A stretch of DNA of 64,000 bases from the NCBI RefSeq assembly GCF_037975245.1, contig NC_092580.1, forward strand, positions 3,448,501-3,512,500, read 5' to 3'. The stretch comes from Apostichopus japonicus. Its lineage: Eukaryota > Echinodermata > Holothuroidea > Aspidochirotida > Stichopodidae. Each line of letters opens with the position of its first letter. The stretch's first letter is position 1. Shown here piece by piece: positions 25,304-39,169 of this stretch. Below the pieces are notes generated by a model. The model was not told the DNA's origin and did no database searches. It worked only from the letters and a program-made list of their open reading frames with translations. Made by a program: the position numbers and the translations under genes.

Positions 25304-28300
25304 TCAAAGTTTGGACTGGCCTTTCATAAATGGTCCAAGATACTTGTGGAAGACATCTGGCACCTGTTGAACATTAATGAAATTGATTTTATATTACTGT
25401 AATATGTTGCATATTCATTGACGGCAGATGGTAATGAGGGGGAGGGGCAATCTTAAAATGATGTGCTGTGTGTGATGTAAATTAATATTAATACAGAACA
25501 ACTTTAACACTGCAACCTTAAGTGGATGTTTTGCCTTTCAGTTCTAAAGTTTAAAAAATGATGCTGAGCTTGAATCCAAACCACACCCAGAATCACTCCA
25601 ATAACTTGTACAATTTAGCCACTTCGTAACAAAATGCCCGTGCATAAGAGTTATATTAGCTATAATCAAGTTCTCACAGGCACTTTTGATAAATTAACAC
25701 AAAAACAACATGTGTCTACACTGAAAAACGCCGAAAAATGCCAGTGTTTTTTTTCTTCTCTCTACTGGCAAACAGCAAACCCCGCCTGAATGTATGTATG
25801 AAGTATCTATTCCTCTTATACAGAATGGTACAATGTTAACTCAATGCTAGCAGTAATGTATCCAGATATAACTTGACTTGACTTTAAAATAGGAGTCACC
25901 CATTACAACTCTGCAGCTTACTCTTACAAGTGAACGGCAGTAACAATTTCCATACAAGGATACACTTTCTATTAAAATGATCTAATCTATTTTCGAGATG
26001 TCACAGGGATACAGATCATGCAAAACCATTCATAATTTTTTGGGGAAATCCTTTCTGTACATCAAATATGCTAATTCGGTAATTATCATTCCCGAGCAGC
26101 TGGTTACATATTACATTATTCCTGTACTGCTGGTACTACCTTAGATATCTGATGTTTCTGTTGTATGTTATCCTTCTGTTCCCCCTACGAGGACATTTAA
26201 TCTCACATCCACTTCCTCGTTTAAAGGTTATAAACTAAAATAGCAACCTTAGACGAGAAGGTCAACATAGGCAAAGATAACTGAAATCGGATACTGACAA
26301 AGATGGGCTTGAATCAGGGATTCTATTACAATTGACAAAGATAAAATGTACACTAGGAGACAACTGATACTAACATGTACTCAGATATATAGTATGTACA
26401 TATATACCAGGTTAGGAAGTGGAGGAGTGAGGATGAACTGCCAAGGTGCGTTTATATGCAGTCTGTCTTTACCTACTTCAGATGAATGGGAAAATTGGGG
26501 ACAGGACGAGGGAGGGGAGTGGGGAGGGTGGGGTGGAGGTTGGCTGGAGGGGAAGATGGAAGCCAAAGCTTACAATGGCAGCCATAACACTAAGCTGTAA
26601 AGTTGACAGGACCATGGTGAAGTCTTTTGTAGAAATCTGTTAGAACAATATCTACCTCCTGATCGATACATCCCATCGTCCCATTCAAGAAATACAAGAA
26701 CATTTACCACTTTCTGGTTTTTCGGTTCCAGTTTGGTCGATTCGTAGAGCCGTTGATACACATTCCCATCGAAGCAGCCCAGGACGGAATGCAGCGTAAA
26801 GTCAGAGTTATCGAAGCCATCCACAAGAGAAAGAGCATCGGGTCTATAGTAAGCAAAAAAAAAGTGAAGAATAATATAATAATTTGAGTTTTATTTATCG
26901 TTTCGTTTTTTCAAAATCGCAAAATGACAATCCGATCCTGCCCGAGTGCACAAAAGGTTACAAAGTCTTTACACTAATTTCATGAGCATGCAACACACCA
27001 TGGGTACTCTCAATATTGCATAATTACGACATGATGTTGTGACAATAATTGAAGAGACTAGTGGAATAGGCCAACATTCCTTTTGCGAGGAGAAGTTACT
27101 GTCTTCACATGCAACAAATTCACAGACAAATATCCTGAATGGAGGCAGTTGGTTCATCTTGAGATGTAGCTCACTGCCGAAAGCTCCTTGGAAATGGCAA
27201 CGTAAGTTAACATCCCCTGACACAAGTTCAACCATTGTTGCTATGAATCCTACTAGCATTAGAACACTACGGCTAGGGAAGATTGATAGCAGATCATACC
27301 CAACTAAGCCAGTCAAATGTAAAGGATTCCATGACCTTTTTCACAGCACAAGAGATTTGGGCAAATTTTAGACAGAAAAAGCCAACTCGGTTAGAAAAAG
27401 TTAAATAAAATCATTCCACTGTCAATGGCACTGTTCCAGGCATGGAAATCAGTTTTCAAATTTCCATGATTTTTCCACGACCATGGGAACCCTGCAGTAA
27501 TTTCATCATAATAATTTTACGTATTTCAAATATCATAAAAGTTACCTGAGTTCCTTCAGCAGAGAGAAGTATTCGTCATTCACCCATGACAGCTGTTCTC
27601 TGGAAGCAAACCCATCCTATCAAGGAAAAGTGGGCCAAAAAAATGAGTAAAAAAGTAAAAAAATAAAGAAATAAATAAATAGAAAATACACAAATCGTTA
27701 AATATATAAATTAATAAACCTAAATACATAAATAAAGAAACTGAAAGTAAATGAAGTAATGAACTTTGACACTTAGTTTGTAACAGTTTGTTAATTATTG
27801 TGTTACATTGTTGGAAATTATGGCAAAGTATGTGCCTTTTACACTCTGACTGGGTAGCACATGTCAGGTGATCATGAATGTAACATTTAATACCTGTACT
27901 GTAATGTTGGAGACAAAACTTTCAGAAGTAGAAAGATTTGCAATTTTTGTTAGATGGCCTGACAAAATCTCAAAATAATTGTAACATCTCTACTCTTTCC
28001 AACCAATTCTGTTGCCATTCCTGTTTCACTATTCATTCAGGGAAAGATGGGAAAATCATATGCTTTTGTAAGGAAAAATAAATGTTCCTTGTCTATATTT
28101 GACTGACCTGGAAGAGGTGATCACACACTCCAGTTCCGTTCAAATAATTCTTCCATTCTTAAAGCAGAGCTTCTTCTTCACAAGATATTATAAAAGCTAT
28201 AACAATCACTACCGAGGCATTCATATCTCATCACCGTATTATAATATTGCCAAATGATTTGTACCTGTTTGATTGAGCCCATGATGAGATCAACACATCT

Positions 28301-31300
28301 GTATTGTCCTGATGCGTTAAGCCCAGTTTCATGAAAGAAATGTTTAAATCTCGTCATGACAAAACACAAAAGTTGTTTCAAACTTGTCGCTTACCTCTGA
28401 GAAATCCCCAGTGTTAGTTCTGATCATGTGTAGAGCAAAGAGCAAAGCAAGTCTATGGAGGGCTTCTCTGTTCCCCTTTGAAGCGTCATGCAAAGTCGAT
28501 AACTTGTCGAAGAATACCTCCACACAATACAACTCAACATGTGCCTGTAAAATGTATATTATATTATATTATATTATATTATATTATATTATATTATATT
28601 ATATTATATTATATTATATTATATTATATTATATTATATTATATTATATTATATTATATTATATTATATTATATTATATTACATTACATTACATTACATT
28701 ACATTACATTACATTACATTACATTACATTACATTACATTACATTACATTACATTACATTACATTACATTACATTATATTATATTATATTATATTATATT
28801 ATATATTATATTATATTATATATTATATTATAGTTAAAAATAGGCTCAAGGTTTTAACACTTATGCTCCAGACATCTGATGGTGAAATAAAAATTTCCTA
28901 TGTACTGTAATGTGATTAAGTGCCCTGTTACCACCCATGCTCATTTCTCCATCAAAGTCCATCCCCACCTCCCATACCCTCTGCAACCACCCCTCCCCTT
29001 CCCCATGCTCACCTGGGCACACTGAACCAGAAAGACTTGACTTTCATTCCAAGATCGGGCCTGACTGTGTCCTTCCTTCATGAGAGTAGCAACTCTGTCT
29101 GCTGCCCTCATCACTAACCTGCACGCAATATATCGACGTAAATGAATAAGTAAGAAAATAATTGTGATGTAGTGCACTACAGAAACTTTTGTGTCCCACA
29201 GATTTCCATGGACTTATTTTTTATCATTTCATTGAAAGTCTATGCTTAATTTAACTGAATCGTAGTGAAAGTTCAGAGGATTAAAGTCTGTAGCAAATAA
29301 TGCTTTCAATTACCATTATCTGTCCTTTAACTGTAGAGTAGGGTACCCACAGATTGTGGCTATTATTTTATCACCCTAATAGCTGTCTCTAGCAAGGAGA
29401 TCAAGGCTGGTTCCCATGTAAATGCTGCATTGCTTACGTATCGATAGTTAACAACAACAAAACTGAATGTCTAGAAACAGCTGCACTAGAGTTCAGTTTG
29501 AAAGAAATTTCTCTCCACCAAAAACATTCTTTTCACATCTGACTACTGCAATTAATTTGAACAAAACCCTGGAAGCTTGTCAATACTGTTATTTATATGT
29601 ACTGACCTTTGTGCCCTGTGTCTGAATGCACCGGTCACATTGTCAGGGTTCCTCACTTGACCCCTGACCCTTGGCTGCCATTTGAGAGTTACAGGTCGAA
29701 GTAAGTACTGTGTAAATGCACCTTCTGAAAGGTTGGCTGCTTGAGGGTTTCCAAGAATTTTTACCAAGGATCTGTAATAAATACAATAGTAACATGTTTC
29801 AAACTGCATACTGCCTGCAACATAACAGCAATGTTCATTGCTACTTCTCCACTTGTCCTCCTTCAACAATCACAAATCTAGAAGGGCTCTAAAAGAAGTT
29901 ATGGGGGAAGCCATTTCCTTTTGAAATTTGGAAACTTCCTTAACTTTGCAAACTTCATTCATATACCCTCATATTACAGAGGTTGGAGAAAAATTGAATT
30001 TCTGTGCACTACCCTCCATAGCCCCTCCTTTCACTTGAAAGATGTACTTATAAATCAAGGACTGTAAGATGTTTAGTAATGACACAAAAAACATAATTCA
30101 GGGAGTTGAAGCGATTCTAGGAACATTCTTTGACCTATTTACCTGGCAGTCTGAAGGAAGATGGGTGACTTTTCTCCTTCTACAGTGTTAATGACTGAAC
30201 CTCTTTCATATAACCATGGCAACCCACTAGCAAGCATGTAACCATGGCCACCGCATGAAAACCGACAGGTATTACAACCCTTGGACATGACATCACCAAG
30301 CAAGGCCTTCAGTCCACACGACAGGGCATGAAGCTGCAAAATAGTTTAAAACAAATAAATTGTTGTAGGACTGGAGTTTGTTTGGTTCTATTTATTTGCA
30401 TTTCTACAACATTAAATAGTACAAGTGCACAAAACTTATATGACCAGCAATGAAGTAGGGGAGTAAATACTACAAAACCCAGGGGGGCTTGTCGAAGCGT
30501 TTCACTCCCTAAAAGCTGAAAGACAGTCAAATCAGAAATATATAGAAGAGACAATGAATAGAGGAATTAAAGAGAAAGTAAACACAGCAAAACAAAGCTT
30601 ATTAAATAAGGTTTGTTTTTCCAAGGACCAGGACTAGGCTGTGAAGGATAGTCAGAACTCAGACTGAGACCAATGCAAGTCCATTAATGCTCACTGTCTA
30701 TTATAAATTCCCTGGAATTAAATATAATACAAAGTTGAATCGTTTTTTTAATTTTTTTAAAACACACTTCAAGCACTAATGTTGCTCCCAAAGTGATGAG
30801 GCTCTAAATAAAGTTTGATCTTGCAAAATTCTGTTCTTTTCACTCAGAAATTAATGGCATTATAAAGCCTCCTTCTTCTTCGTCTGTAAATCGTAAGGTA
30901 GATAATAATTTTGGTATAAATTACTACTACAAACCTTTTTGGAATATTTAGTGCTGAAGGTAGAGGCCATTAATCCTGACCTTTAAAGTTATACAGATCA
31001 TGTTGTGAAACTACAGTACATATGTGTGGGAATAACTTGCAGAGCCAGAACCTCCAGGGGAGTTTGCAAACTTTTGACAATTTAATTTAATTTTTAGAAT
31101 TAAATTTGGGAGCAATAGTGATGACCTTTACAGCACAGTGTGAGAGGTCAAAGATCCCATGCTGTGTTCTCTGCCTTTTAAGTTGCAATAAAACAATACA
31201 ATCCACCAGGGAAAACAATATATTGGTTTAATAGAACAATGGTTTACCCTTACATCATGCAACAAGATTGTCTACTGTTTATGACTTACTTCTGGTAGTT

Positions 31301-34300
31301 TGGAGAAGTCTCCTTGTTGAATGGCTGACTCTGAGCTTTTGTACATCTGCATCAGTGACTGAGCCACAAAGGAGAAACAGTAGGAGGTAGCTAGCAGAGG
31401 GAATAGCTTGTCCTGCTGAGACTGGTAGTCTAAAATTTGGACTTCCCCTTGGCTGTAGATTAAAAGGATAGATTTTACAGAAATGAACAAAAATATATGA
31501 ACTTTTATTAATCATATGTGCCACCAACAGAAATGGGTTAGGGGTGTGGGGAACACAAAACTTATTCAAATAATGAAGCATTAGATACAACACGTCTATA
31601 TTTTATAATGAGACTTGGGACTGATATTTAAGTTAATATAGAGTAGAGGGGTATGAGTGAGTACATTTATTGTAAATAAACTGATTGTCCCTCATATAAC
31701 CTCCCAGATAGTTTTGGTCCTGTGATAAAGACATTTAGCTCTCTCAGAACACGGGGTGACCAATTTAACATCAACGGTTAACCCACTCATAAGTAAAGTA
31801 AAAGAAGGCTTTCCAGTGACTGACTGAAATGAAAGAAAAGCATATGAAATGGCTTTTCTTTGGGGAATGTCTATGGAGGGCCTACCAGTGATAGGATATT
31901 TCAACAAAACACATGGCCATTACAAAAGTACACATTTCTAATCTGTCATATTTACCCATGTAATGTAATAATTCAATTCTTGTCACAGGTGTAAGAGTAT
32001 ATATCCTTTATCCTGCAAATGGCACATTGGGTACGAAATGTCACAGAGAAATACAAGATAAATTTTCATGCTCACTCCTGCTTCAAATCTTTTCCTCATA
32101 CATCCAATTTTTTGAAGAAAACTGCAAACCAACCAATTTCCATGCACATTATGACGGACTCAAAATATCCACCCATACGACGTAAGAATCTCAACACTCT
32201 GTATTAAATTTCCGTTGCACTAAATAAAATAACAAACTGATTTTCATATTTTCTTTTCAATTTAAAGCTATAACCTATTTGTTGTATTTTCTGAACCGCA
32301 TACCTAGCATCTATGGTACCTTGTCTTCTGGCCACACTGTATCGTATCGCTATGGTAACGGCCTTGTTGAGCAAGTTTGCAGAATCGGCTACCAGGTTAC
32401 ACCTCATCTCTATCATTGTTCCATAGGTGACCTTTGGGTTGCCATGACTGACAAGTTGACCACTAGATGTGACCTTCAAAAACAGACCGCCAAATAAATC
32501 ATTTTCATAATGATTCTCTTCTCTCAAAAATCTCAACAACTTTCCCCAATGCTGAAGAAGCTCCTAAGACCTAGTCAAACTTATTTATAAATATTCTAGA
32601 CTGAAATTGTCAAGGCCATTTGTAATGAGATTTTGATTGCCAGCTAATTGCGCCATTTTCTTGAACAAGAGGATTAAATGCTCCAAATGATTTTACCTAT
32701 TGCAAAACAAAGGTTACATGAGCGAAGAATGTGTACATAATGGTTAAAAGACGTTTAGTGACAAAACAAATGTAGCTGCATTAAAAATAGTTCGACACAT
32801 CTTTAACATCTAACAGGAATGCAAACTACATACCAACCCAAGGTACCAATAAATCATGGTGTCCGACTGAACAGAAAGCAAATGATAATAGGTGAGTGGG
32901 ACCTGTGCAAAGCACTTTTTACAAATAACAAGAGAGAGTCAATTAAATACCCAGACATGCTAGAAGAAATCTTGATATATCCAACAAAACGGAAAGCAAA
33001 CCTAAGATGCTAGCTGAGTGGTAGGGGCAACCAGAAGAGTGAGGTGACAACACACTTTTTATCAAATGTTACAAAGAGTAGTAGTAAATATCACGACATG
33101 GTAACAGAAAATCATGACACCCAACAGAACACAAAGCAAATATAAGATGTCAGTCGATTGTTTCTTAGGTAAGAGGAAGACGAAGGCTTTAATAGAGAGC
33201 ACGTTGGGGAATGGAAGTGCATGAGTTGAAGGGAGACAGGTAAGTGAGGAGAGTACTCAACTGGCTCACAACCTACAGACTGTGATGATTTGAGAATGAC
33301 TGACTGTAACCCACCCCCGCCCATCTGCCCCCCGCCCCTCTGCCCCCCTCAAATTGTACTCACCTCTAGGTACTTTGATAACATTTGATCTCGTGGTATT
33401 CTGACATGATCAAGTCTTAGGTAGCCATTGGTTGCTCCATTAAACCCCCATTTTGGCCCAATGTCACCTGGATGGCAACCTTTGGAAAAATGAAAGTTAC
33501 ACATTATAATAGTGCTTATATTGAATCACAGGACTGGGATAGAGATGGGAGCCAATTCTTTTGTGCGATATACAACAGACGTAAAGCATAATATAAGAAA
33601 GCTTAAGTTAGGAAGGGGTAAAAGAGGACTGTGTTTTCCATGTTAACCAGAATGTTGCTTGGAAATTATTCTTCTGTGACAAACCAGGAAAAGAAAGTAA
33701 AAACATCTGTTTTGATAACTTCACAAAGCATACAGAAGAAAGCAGCAGTGCAGATTAAAATTTCATAAAATGATCGAAAGGGACTTGAAGTGAAATGTAT
33801 AACATTATGTGCAGATTGAATTCCACCTCCAATATAATTTTATAACCAGGGAAGAATATATCCCAGTATCATATTGCAAAATTCTATGTTAAATTGGCAA
33901 ACTGCTATCTGTGTGCAAAAATGTTTTTGCCCATAGTAAGAGGTTTTCCCCATAGTAACCATAGAATTTTTATGTCAGAATAAGTTTAGAGCATTCAAAA
34001 CTGTTACACCTCATTTGATCATTAAATGATTCCCTGATATCGATGTATGATACATGCTTTTATTGCAATATGATGTCATTTACTAAATCAGAAAGACATT
34101 ACTTTGAATGTGGTTACGTTATATGTGAGGACTTTTTGTATCCAAGTTTTCTCATTCTCTGTGCCTCAACATTCAACCCCTACTACATACCATCATCTCA
34201 CTAACTAAATCAGACTAAATTGGAATAGCTCTACTATCTCCCTATAAACAACACAAATGAATGAAAGCATTTTTTTTGACAGATTTTTAATTCAACTGGT

Positions 34301-37300
34301 GTCTCTCTGTCTTGAAAATTCAAGCTACTTGGTAATCGTGTTGTTTGAATATTCAAGAATGCATATTAATGAAGAGTTTTCATTTTACCTGGCAATGGCT
34401 GGTGGGTTTCTCTGTCTCGTATCTGGACTAAGAATGCCTGGGGTCCGATTCTCTGTCCGTTCACTATCAATTGCGCAAGTACCACAGCATGGTTCACTAC
34501 GACCCCCACTACATGAGAAATAACAATGGTTGCCAATTAACTTGAAACTGATTTAACAATGGGTAATGTCTTCTGCTATGTTTTATTAGGTAAAGTGTGT
34601 CAATATGTATATATTATCTGTGACTAATGAGTCACTTTGTGTACTTTTATTGTGCTCTACTCTTGAAAAAAGTAGCAAGAATTTCGGACACAAAACTGAT
34701 GGAAAGATGAACCATTTATTAAAACCATCAAGCAGACTTTGATATTAAACATACGGCCAAGTGTAACTGAACATTCAACCTGATGTCCAACAAGGTGCAA
34801 GTCAATTGGCCAATACTTTTGTTTGCAGATACAAATAGTCTTACATATGATACACAGACTTCTAGTATGAGACTACAAGTACAACATTCACAAGGGTGAG
34901 TACTGAGTATGACTACAGGTAACTATGCTAGAATATGAGTACTAGTACATGTAGACTTGCTACAAGTCTGAAGTTATATAGCTATGTGTGGTCAATTAAA
35001 ATTAGCACTACCAACACACAATATGTGACAGGGTATTAAGATACAGGAGTGAAAATGTACTCTAAGAAACAGTGACAGATTCTCCTCTAAGCATGGAATC
35101 TCCCAGCAGACTCAAAACAGTATATACTATAAAATCTTTAAGCAAGTCCAGTAGTTTCACACCATTTACACAAATACAAGTTGCAAAGTAATGAGGAAAC
35201 CTCTTATTCATAAGTTTGTGTTGCATAACTTAGCAAGTCCTAACAAAACGTTTCTGTCACAAACATATATATTACGTTACAAAAACAAATATTAATACTT
35301 CCATAAATGTTACTAGGCCTAGCCTACTGTGCATATATAAGAATTGGGACTGAACTTGTAACAACCACTGTGCACCATCCTTCTTGATAAGCAGCAGTTA
35401 TAACTTCAGTAGCTAACTTAAATTACGTCCTTCTATCAGCCTGTAGTACTCACATGATCCAGGCCACCACTTCATGGAAGAAATTGTTGGTGTATTCAAA
35501 ACAAATTCTTGGGTTTCTTGGTCAAAGGTGGCTGTTGTTTCTAGGCCATTCAAGTATGTACCTTCAAAATAAGTAAGAGTTGATTGTAAACCACTAATGT
35601 AAAATTAATTCACAAAAATGATAGTTTTCCATACAGCAAGTACGAACAAGTATGAGTCCGAAAGTAGACCGTGAAAGACTTTAAGCAGTTTCAAAATGTA
35701 GCAGTTTGGAGAACAAACCTTTAACAAAAGAAAAAGAAGAATAGGTTTCAAAATTTGAATGATAAATTGATACGCATGTATGGTAAAGAAAAAACAAGAA
35801 TAGGTTTTACAATTAGAATGATATTGATACACATGGTATAGTCTTACGCTGCTTAAATAAGGTTCATTTTGTCTATCTTTCCCCCGCCCACCCCCCCCCA
35901 TTCCCCTCTCCATCTCTCTTTCTTTCTGACAAGGTTTTCTTGGCTTGGCATCTCTAAAGATGTGTACCATCTTTCTCTTGCTAATAGATATAGCCTAGAT
36001 ATTATCAAACATAATTTTTCCTACAATTTGTTACTTTCAAAAAGACTGGTGGTAATTAAAGAAAAAGAAGGTAGAAATAATGAATGCTCAGGTTTTAAAA
36101 CTCTCCTCCAGTTGTTTAGTAATGAACAATACTTAGTCTGTTGCAGCTTATCCTTCAGTCCGTTAACACATATTAAATACAACAATACAAAAATAATAAC
36201 AAATGGCATTTTAAGCCTATCAGGCAGCTAGCAAAGCTAACAGTCAGTCTGAAGGATTTACTACTTTTCTAGTACTACAAATAATTCCTAAAATATTTGT
36301 TAAAATATTTGCCAAAAAAACTTACTGTAACTAAACTTACTATTACTATAGTACTATAAAAAAACAGAAACTTCCATAACACTACAGTAAGTATAGAAAA
36401 CAATTTTAGGGCAATGATTATTGTTTAATTGTTATTTTTTTAATTTTTAGTGTTTGCTGTGTGTGGCAGCTGAATGAAAAAGAGCATTGGATCAACTGTG
36501 ACCACTTTTGGTCAATCTAGCAAATTTCAGAGATATTGAATACTTCATTTGTACAAGGAACAATAAGAGTGATTTATTTACCATGTCCCAATTCAGTCTG
36601 AGCATATGACCCCAGGATCTCGTAATTCTCTGCCAGGGGTAACCATTTTGACCGTTGCTGATCATTTGCGAGTCTCCTTATGGTCGGTACAAACATAGCA
36701 TCGTGGATTCCGAATGAAAGATCATTGAGGAATACACTAGAAAATGAGAAAAAATCCAGACATGAAAACAAGGCCAGGAGCATAAAATATCTAATGGTAA
36801 TTGTTTACACCAAATCCCTACAGCTTCCTTTTATCTCTTGCCAAACCCATTTATAATGAATATCAGCAAAAATATTGCTGTGAACAGCCTTAAATATGTA
36901 ATGCCTAAGACTATGGAACCCTCTCTTTTGTACAGTATATCTATACTTTAATATTCTTTTAACATGCCCTTTCTGGTGTGCCCTGTGGAAGCTTTAAAGC
37001 CATAAAATCTTTCCAGGGAATAATCTAGATCTGATATAACGAACATCAGCAAAAATATTGCTGTGAACAGCGTTAAAAATGTAATGCCCAAGATTATAAA
37101 ACCCTCTCTTCTGAAGATCTATACTTTAATATTCTTTTAACATGCCCTTTCTGGTGTGCCCTGTGGAAGCTTTAAAGCCATAAAATCTTTCCAGGGAATA
37201 ATCTAGATCTGATATAACGAACATCAGCAAAAATATTGCTGTGAACAGCGTTAAAAATGTAATGCCCAAGATTATAGAACCCTCTCTTCTGAAGATCTAT

Positions 37301-39131
37301 ACTTTAATATTCTTTTAACATGCCTTTTCTGGTGTGCTCTGTGAAAGCTTTAAAGCCATAAAACCTTTCCAGGGAATAATCTAGATCTGATATTGCATAG
37401 AATAAATGTAAATTATCTGCATTATTGTAAAATTTGCTACACAAAGTCACAAATTGATGCAAAGATCAGTAGCAGTTTGTTGTACTGTACAGAGAAGCTT
37501 AGTAAATTTCAATATTCCATGACTTAACAAAAAAGAAGAAATTTAGGGTTATGACTAGCCCTTGTATGAGTGGTTGATCTATCATTACAATTTACAATCT
37601 GAACTTTGTATGGTTGAACTTGTAACACAACTGATACCTCATATTCAATAGCAGGTAGACTTTATATCTCTTGATTTAATAAGTACTGAAACCAGTGCAT
37701 ATATCTGCTTCATCGTGATAACACTGATTATAAAGTAATTTAGACCTACCACCTGTACATAATATTATTGATAAAGATCAGGGCAGAGGTACAAAGGTGA
37801 AATAAAATTGACACATGATCAGATAAGAGCTCACCCCTGGGAATATTAAAGAAAAAGTACCTTCACCATAGTATCCCCTTGGTCAAACGTCTATAAATAC
37901 AGCCTTTTGCACCACTGAGATAGTTGATACACCTCATGGGTATCCTTTCATACAAATCTTACTAATGAAGCCATCTTTACCATGACTCTTTTCAATCCAA
38001 TAACTATTGTACATAGGGGGGAAGGGGGGGGGGGCACTAGGGGAGGAAAAACCCATGTCCTTTATGCCAAGTGTACTCCTTTAACCTTCAAGCTCACCTG
38101 TATATGAGATTGCCTTCTTCAACACTGAGGTTATTCTGCTGTTTGATTTTAACCCACTCACAATGCCTTCTGATGGCCGCTTCAAATATTTGTGTATGAT
38201 CCTGATGGTAGCGATCCCAGTCGTTAAAATGTGGGTTGTCCTTAATGAGGGATTCTGTTGGATTCAGATAAAATGGAGGAGGGCATTATTAGCTATGCAA
38301 GAGTATTATTAGCTATGTGGAAGGCAGACGCTAAAACGTGGGTTGTCCTTAATGTTGGATTCAGATAAAATAGAGGAAGGGGAATATTAGCTCATCTGGT
38401 AAGGCAAGAAACAAGCTACTACAGTATGTATACTTTGCGATGAATCACAAACTTAAAAAACTTTGGTAAATTCAGGGCCTGTGTAATTTTGTCCATTTTG
38501 TGACCAACCAAGAGCTCTGCAAGCTATAGAAACACTATTTTGAATCCTCTGAGACCAGCCTGTGTGAGCTCTAAAGAAAGAGGTCAAATGTGGATTTTGT
38601 GGGGAAAGCTAAATCCCAGTTCTGACTGTGGAATGAAACACTCTACCCAATCCTTGGTAGTTTACTTTAAATTTATTATGGAGATAAATGCCAAGTGCTA
38701 ATATAAGCCCCAAGTCTACCATTTAAATATGAAAATATAAGTACTTTTTGTCTTCCTTGTACTTATATTTTGTCATCCACCAGTATTTTACCCACAAACA
38801 TGATTCTGCAAGATAAATAAACCAACCTTCAATTTCCCATTTATAACCAAAGATATTGCCCTCAATTTTGTTAGGCAATTTTACATATACATATACCTCA
38901 CAAATTGTTAGCATACGAGCATTATTTACCAGGTCCACAAATACGATATTTTTAAATATTTTTCATCCTCTTACCGACAAACTTCCTCCTCTGGTGAAGA
39001 TGCTCTCCTCCTCCCACGATGATTGCTAACTCCTTTGCATCACAGGAAGATGCAGTTCTCTCCTTTACAAAATCAGGATTTATCGAAGATGACTCCTTGA
39101 AAGATGAACCTGCTAACTGTCTTGCTGACAT
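25304..39131 (-). CDS. ACOX1: Peroxisomal acyl-CoA oxidase, ACOX1 type
   Basis: This FAD flavoprotein catalyses the first step of peroxisomal beta-oxidation: acyl-CoA plus O2 gives trans-2-enoyl-CoA plus H2O2. Fifteen coding exons, 5' to 3': 38975-39131, 38098-38254, 36582-36736, 35454-35561, 34389-34508, 33364-33479, 32304-32473, 31290-31452, 30143-30333, 29607-29771, 29013-29118, 28395-28544, 27546-27616, 26708-26843, 25304-25363. They join in frame to 674 codons (human ACOX1 is 660). Landmarks are [10 protein letters not shown] and WWPGSLG (FAD/substrate region), [22 protein letters not shown], and EGEK with Glu434 at the place of the catalytic Glu421. The last 60-base exon encodes [14 protein letters not shown], ending in the peroxisomal signal SKL. 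It is easily missed: reading past the donor at 26707 gives a false 31-residue tail. ACOX1 fits better than ACOX3, but ACOX2 is not excluded without a tree. Confidence 0.93.
28551..28835. repeat. Pentanucleotide microsatellite (TATTA)n(CATTA)n(TATTA)n
   Basis: About 57 uninterrupted pentamers: roughly 25 TATTA, then about 19 CATTA (28680-28774), then TATTA again with a few broken units. The array begins only about 7 bases from the acceptor of ACOX1 exon 12 (exon edge 28544), so on the gene strand the repeat occupies the position of the branch point and polypyrimidine tract. Long open frames across it (ILYYI, LHYIT) are artefacts. Confidence 0.97.
36856..37395. repeat. Three tandem copies of a ~180-bp unit in ACOX1 intron 2
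   Basis: Copies start near 36856, 37039 and 37217 with AAYGAAYATCAGCAAAAATA. Each contains ACTTTAATATTCTTTTAACA and CCAGGGAATAATCTAGATCT. The second and third copies are closest to each other and lack a TGTACAGTAT segment present in the first. Confidence 0.9.
38330..38381 (-). pseudogene. Partial copy of ACOX1 exon 2 with its splice acceptor deleted
   Basis: The real acceptor region (38222-38282) contains GTGGGTTGTCCTTAATGAGG, then GATTCTGTTGGATTCAG and ATAAAATGGAGGAGG. The copy, about 110 bases upstream in the gene's sense, repeats this with the 12-base stretch GAGGGATTCTGT missing, which removes the AG acceptor. It cannot be spliced as an exon start, so the main acceptor stays unambiguous. 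Confidence 0.75.
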
Positions 39132-39169
39132 GTTGAGTTGTGTCGTGAGTTGTTCTCACAAAGTTATTT
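39132..39169 (-). other. ACOX1 5' untranslated end of the start-codon exon
   Basis: The start codon at 39129-39131 is preceded by 38 bases back to an acceptor-like AAATAG at about 39170. The matching donor would be the strong GTGAGT at 40155-40160. Confidence 0.4.

Noticed and set aside
26346-26600. Frames of 60-85 codons rich in Gly/Trp or Pro near 26.5 kb
   Set aside because: They come from a GGGAGGGG-rich stretch in ACOX1 intron 14.
26570-26707. Extended C-terminus of ACOX1 (31 extra codons to a stop at 26570)
   Set aside because: A donor at GTG|GTAAAT and a matching 60-base exon ending in SKL give a family-like tail, whereas the read-through has no family resemblance.
28384-28837. Long open frames of about 119 and 149 codons across the pentanucleotide array
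   Set aside because: They consist of repeated ILYYI/LHYIT residues produced by the microsatellite and overlap the antisense ACOX1 exon 12.
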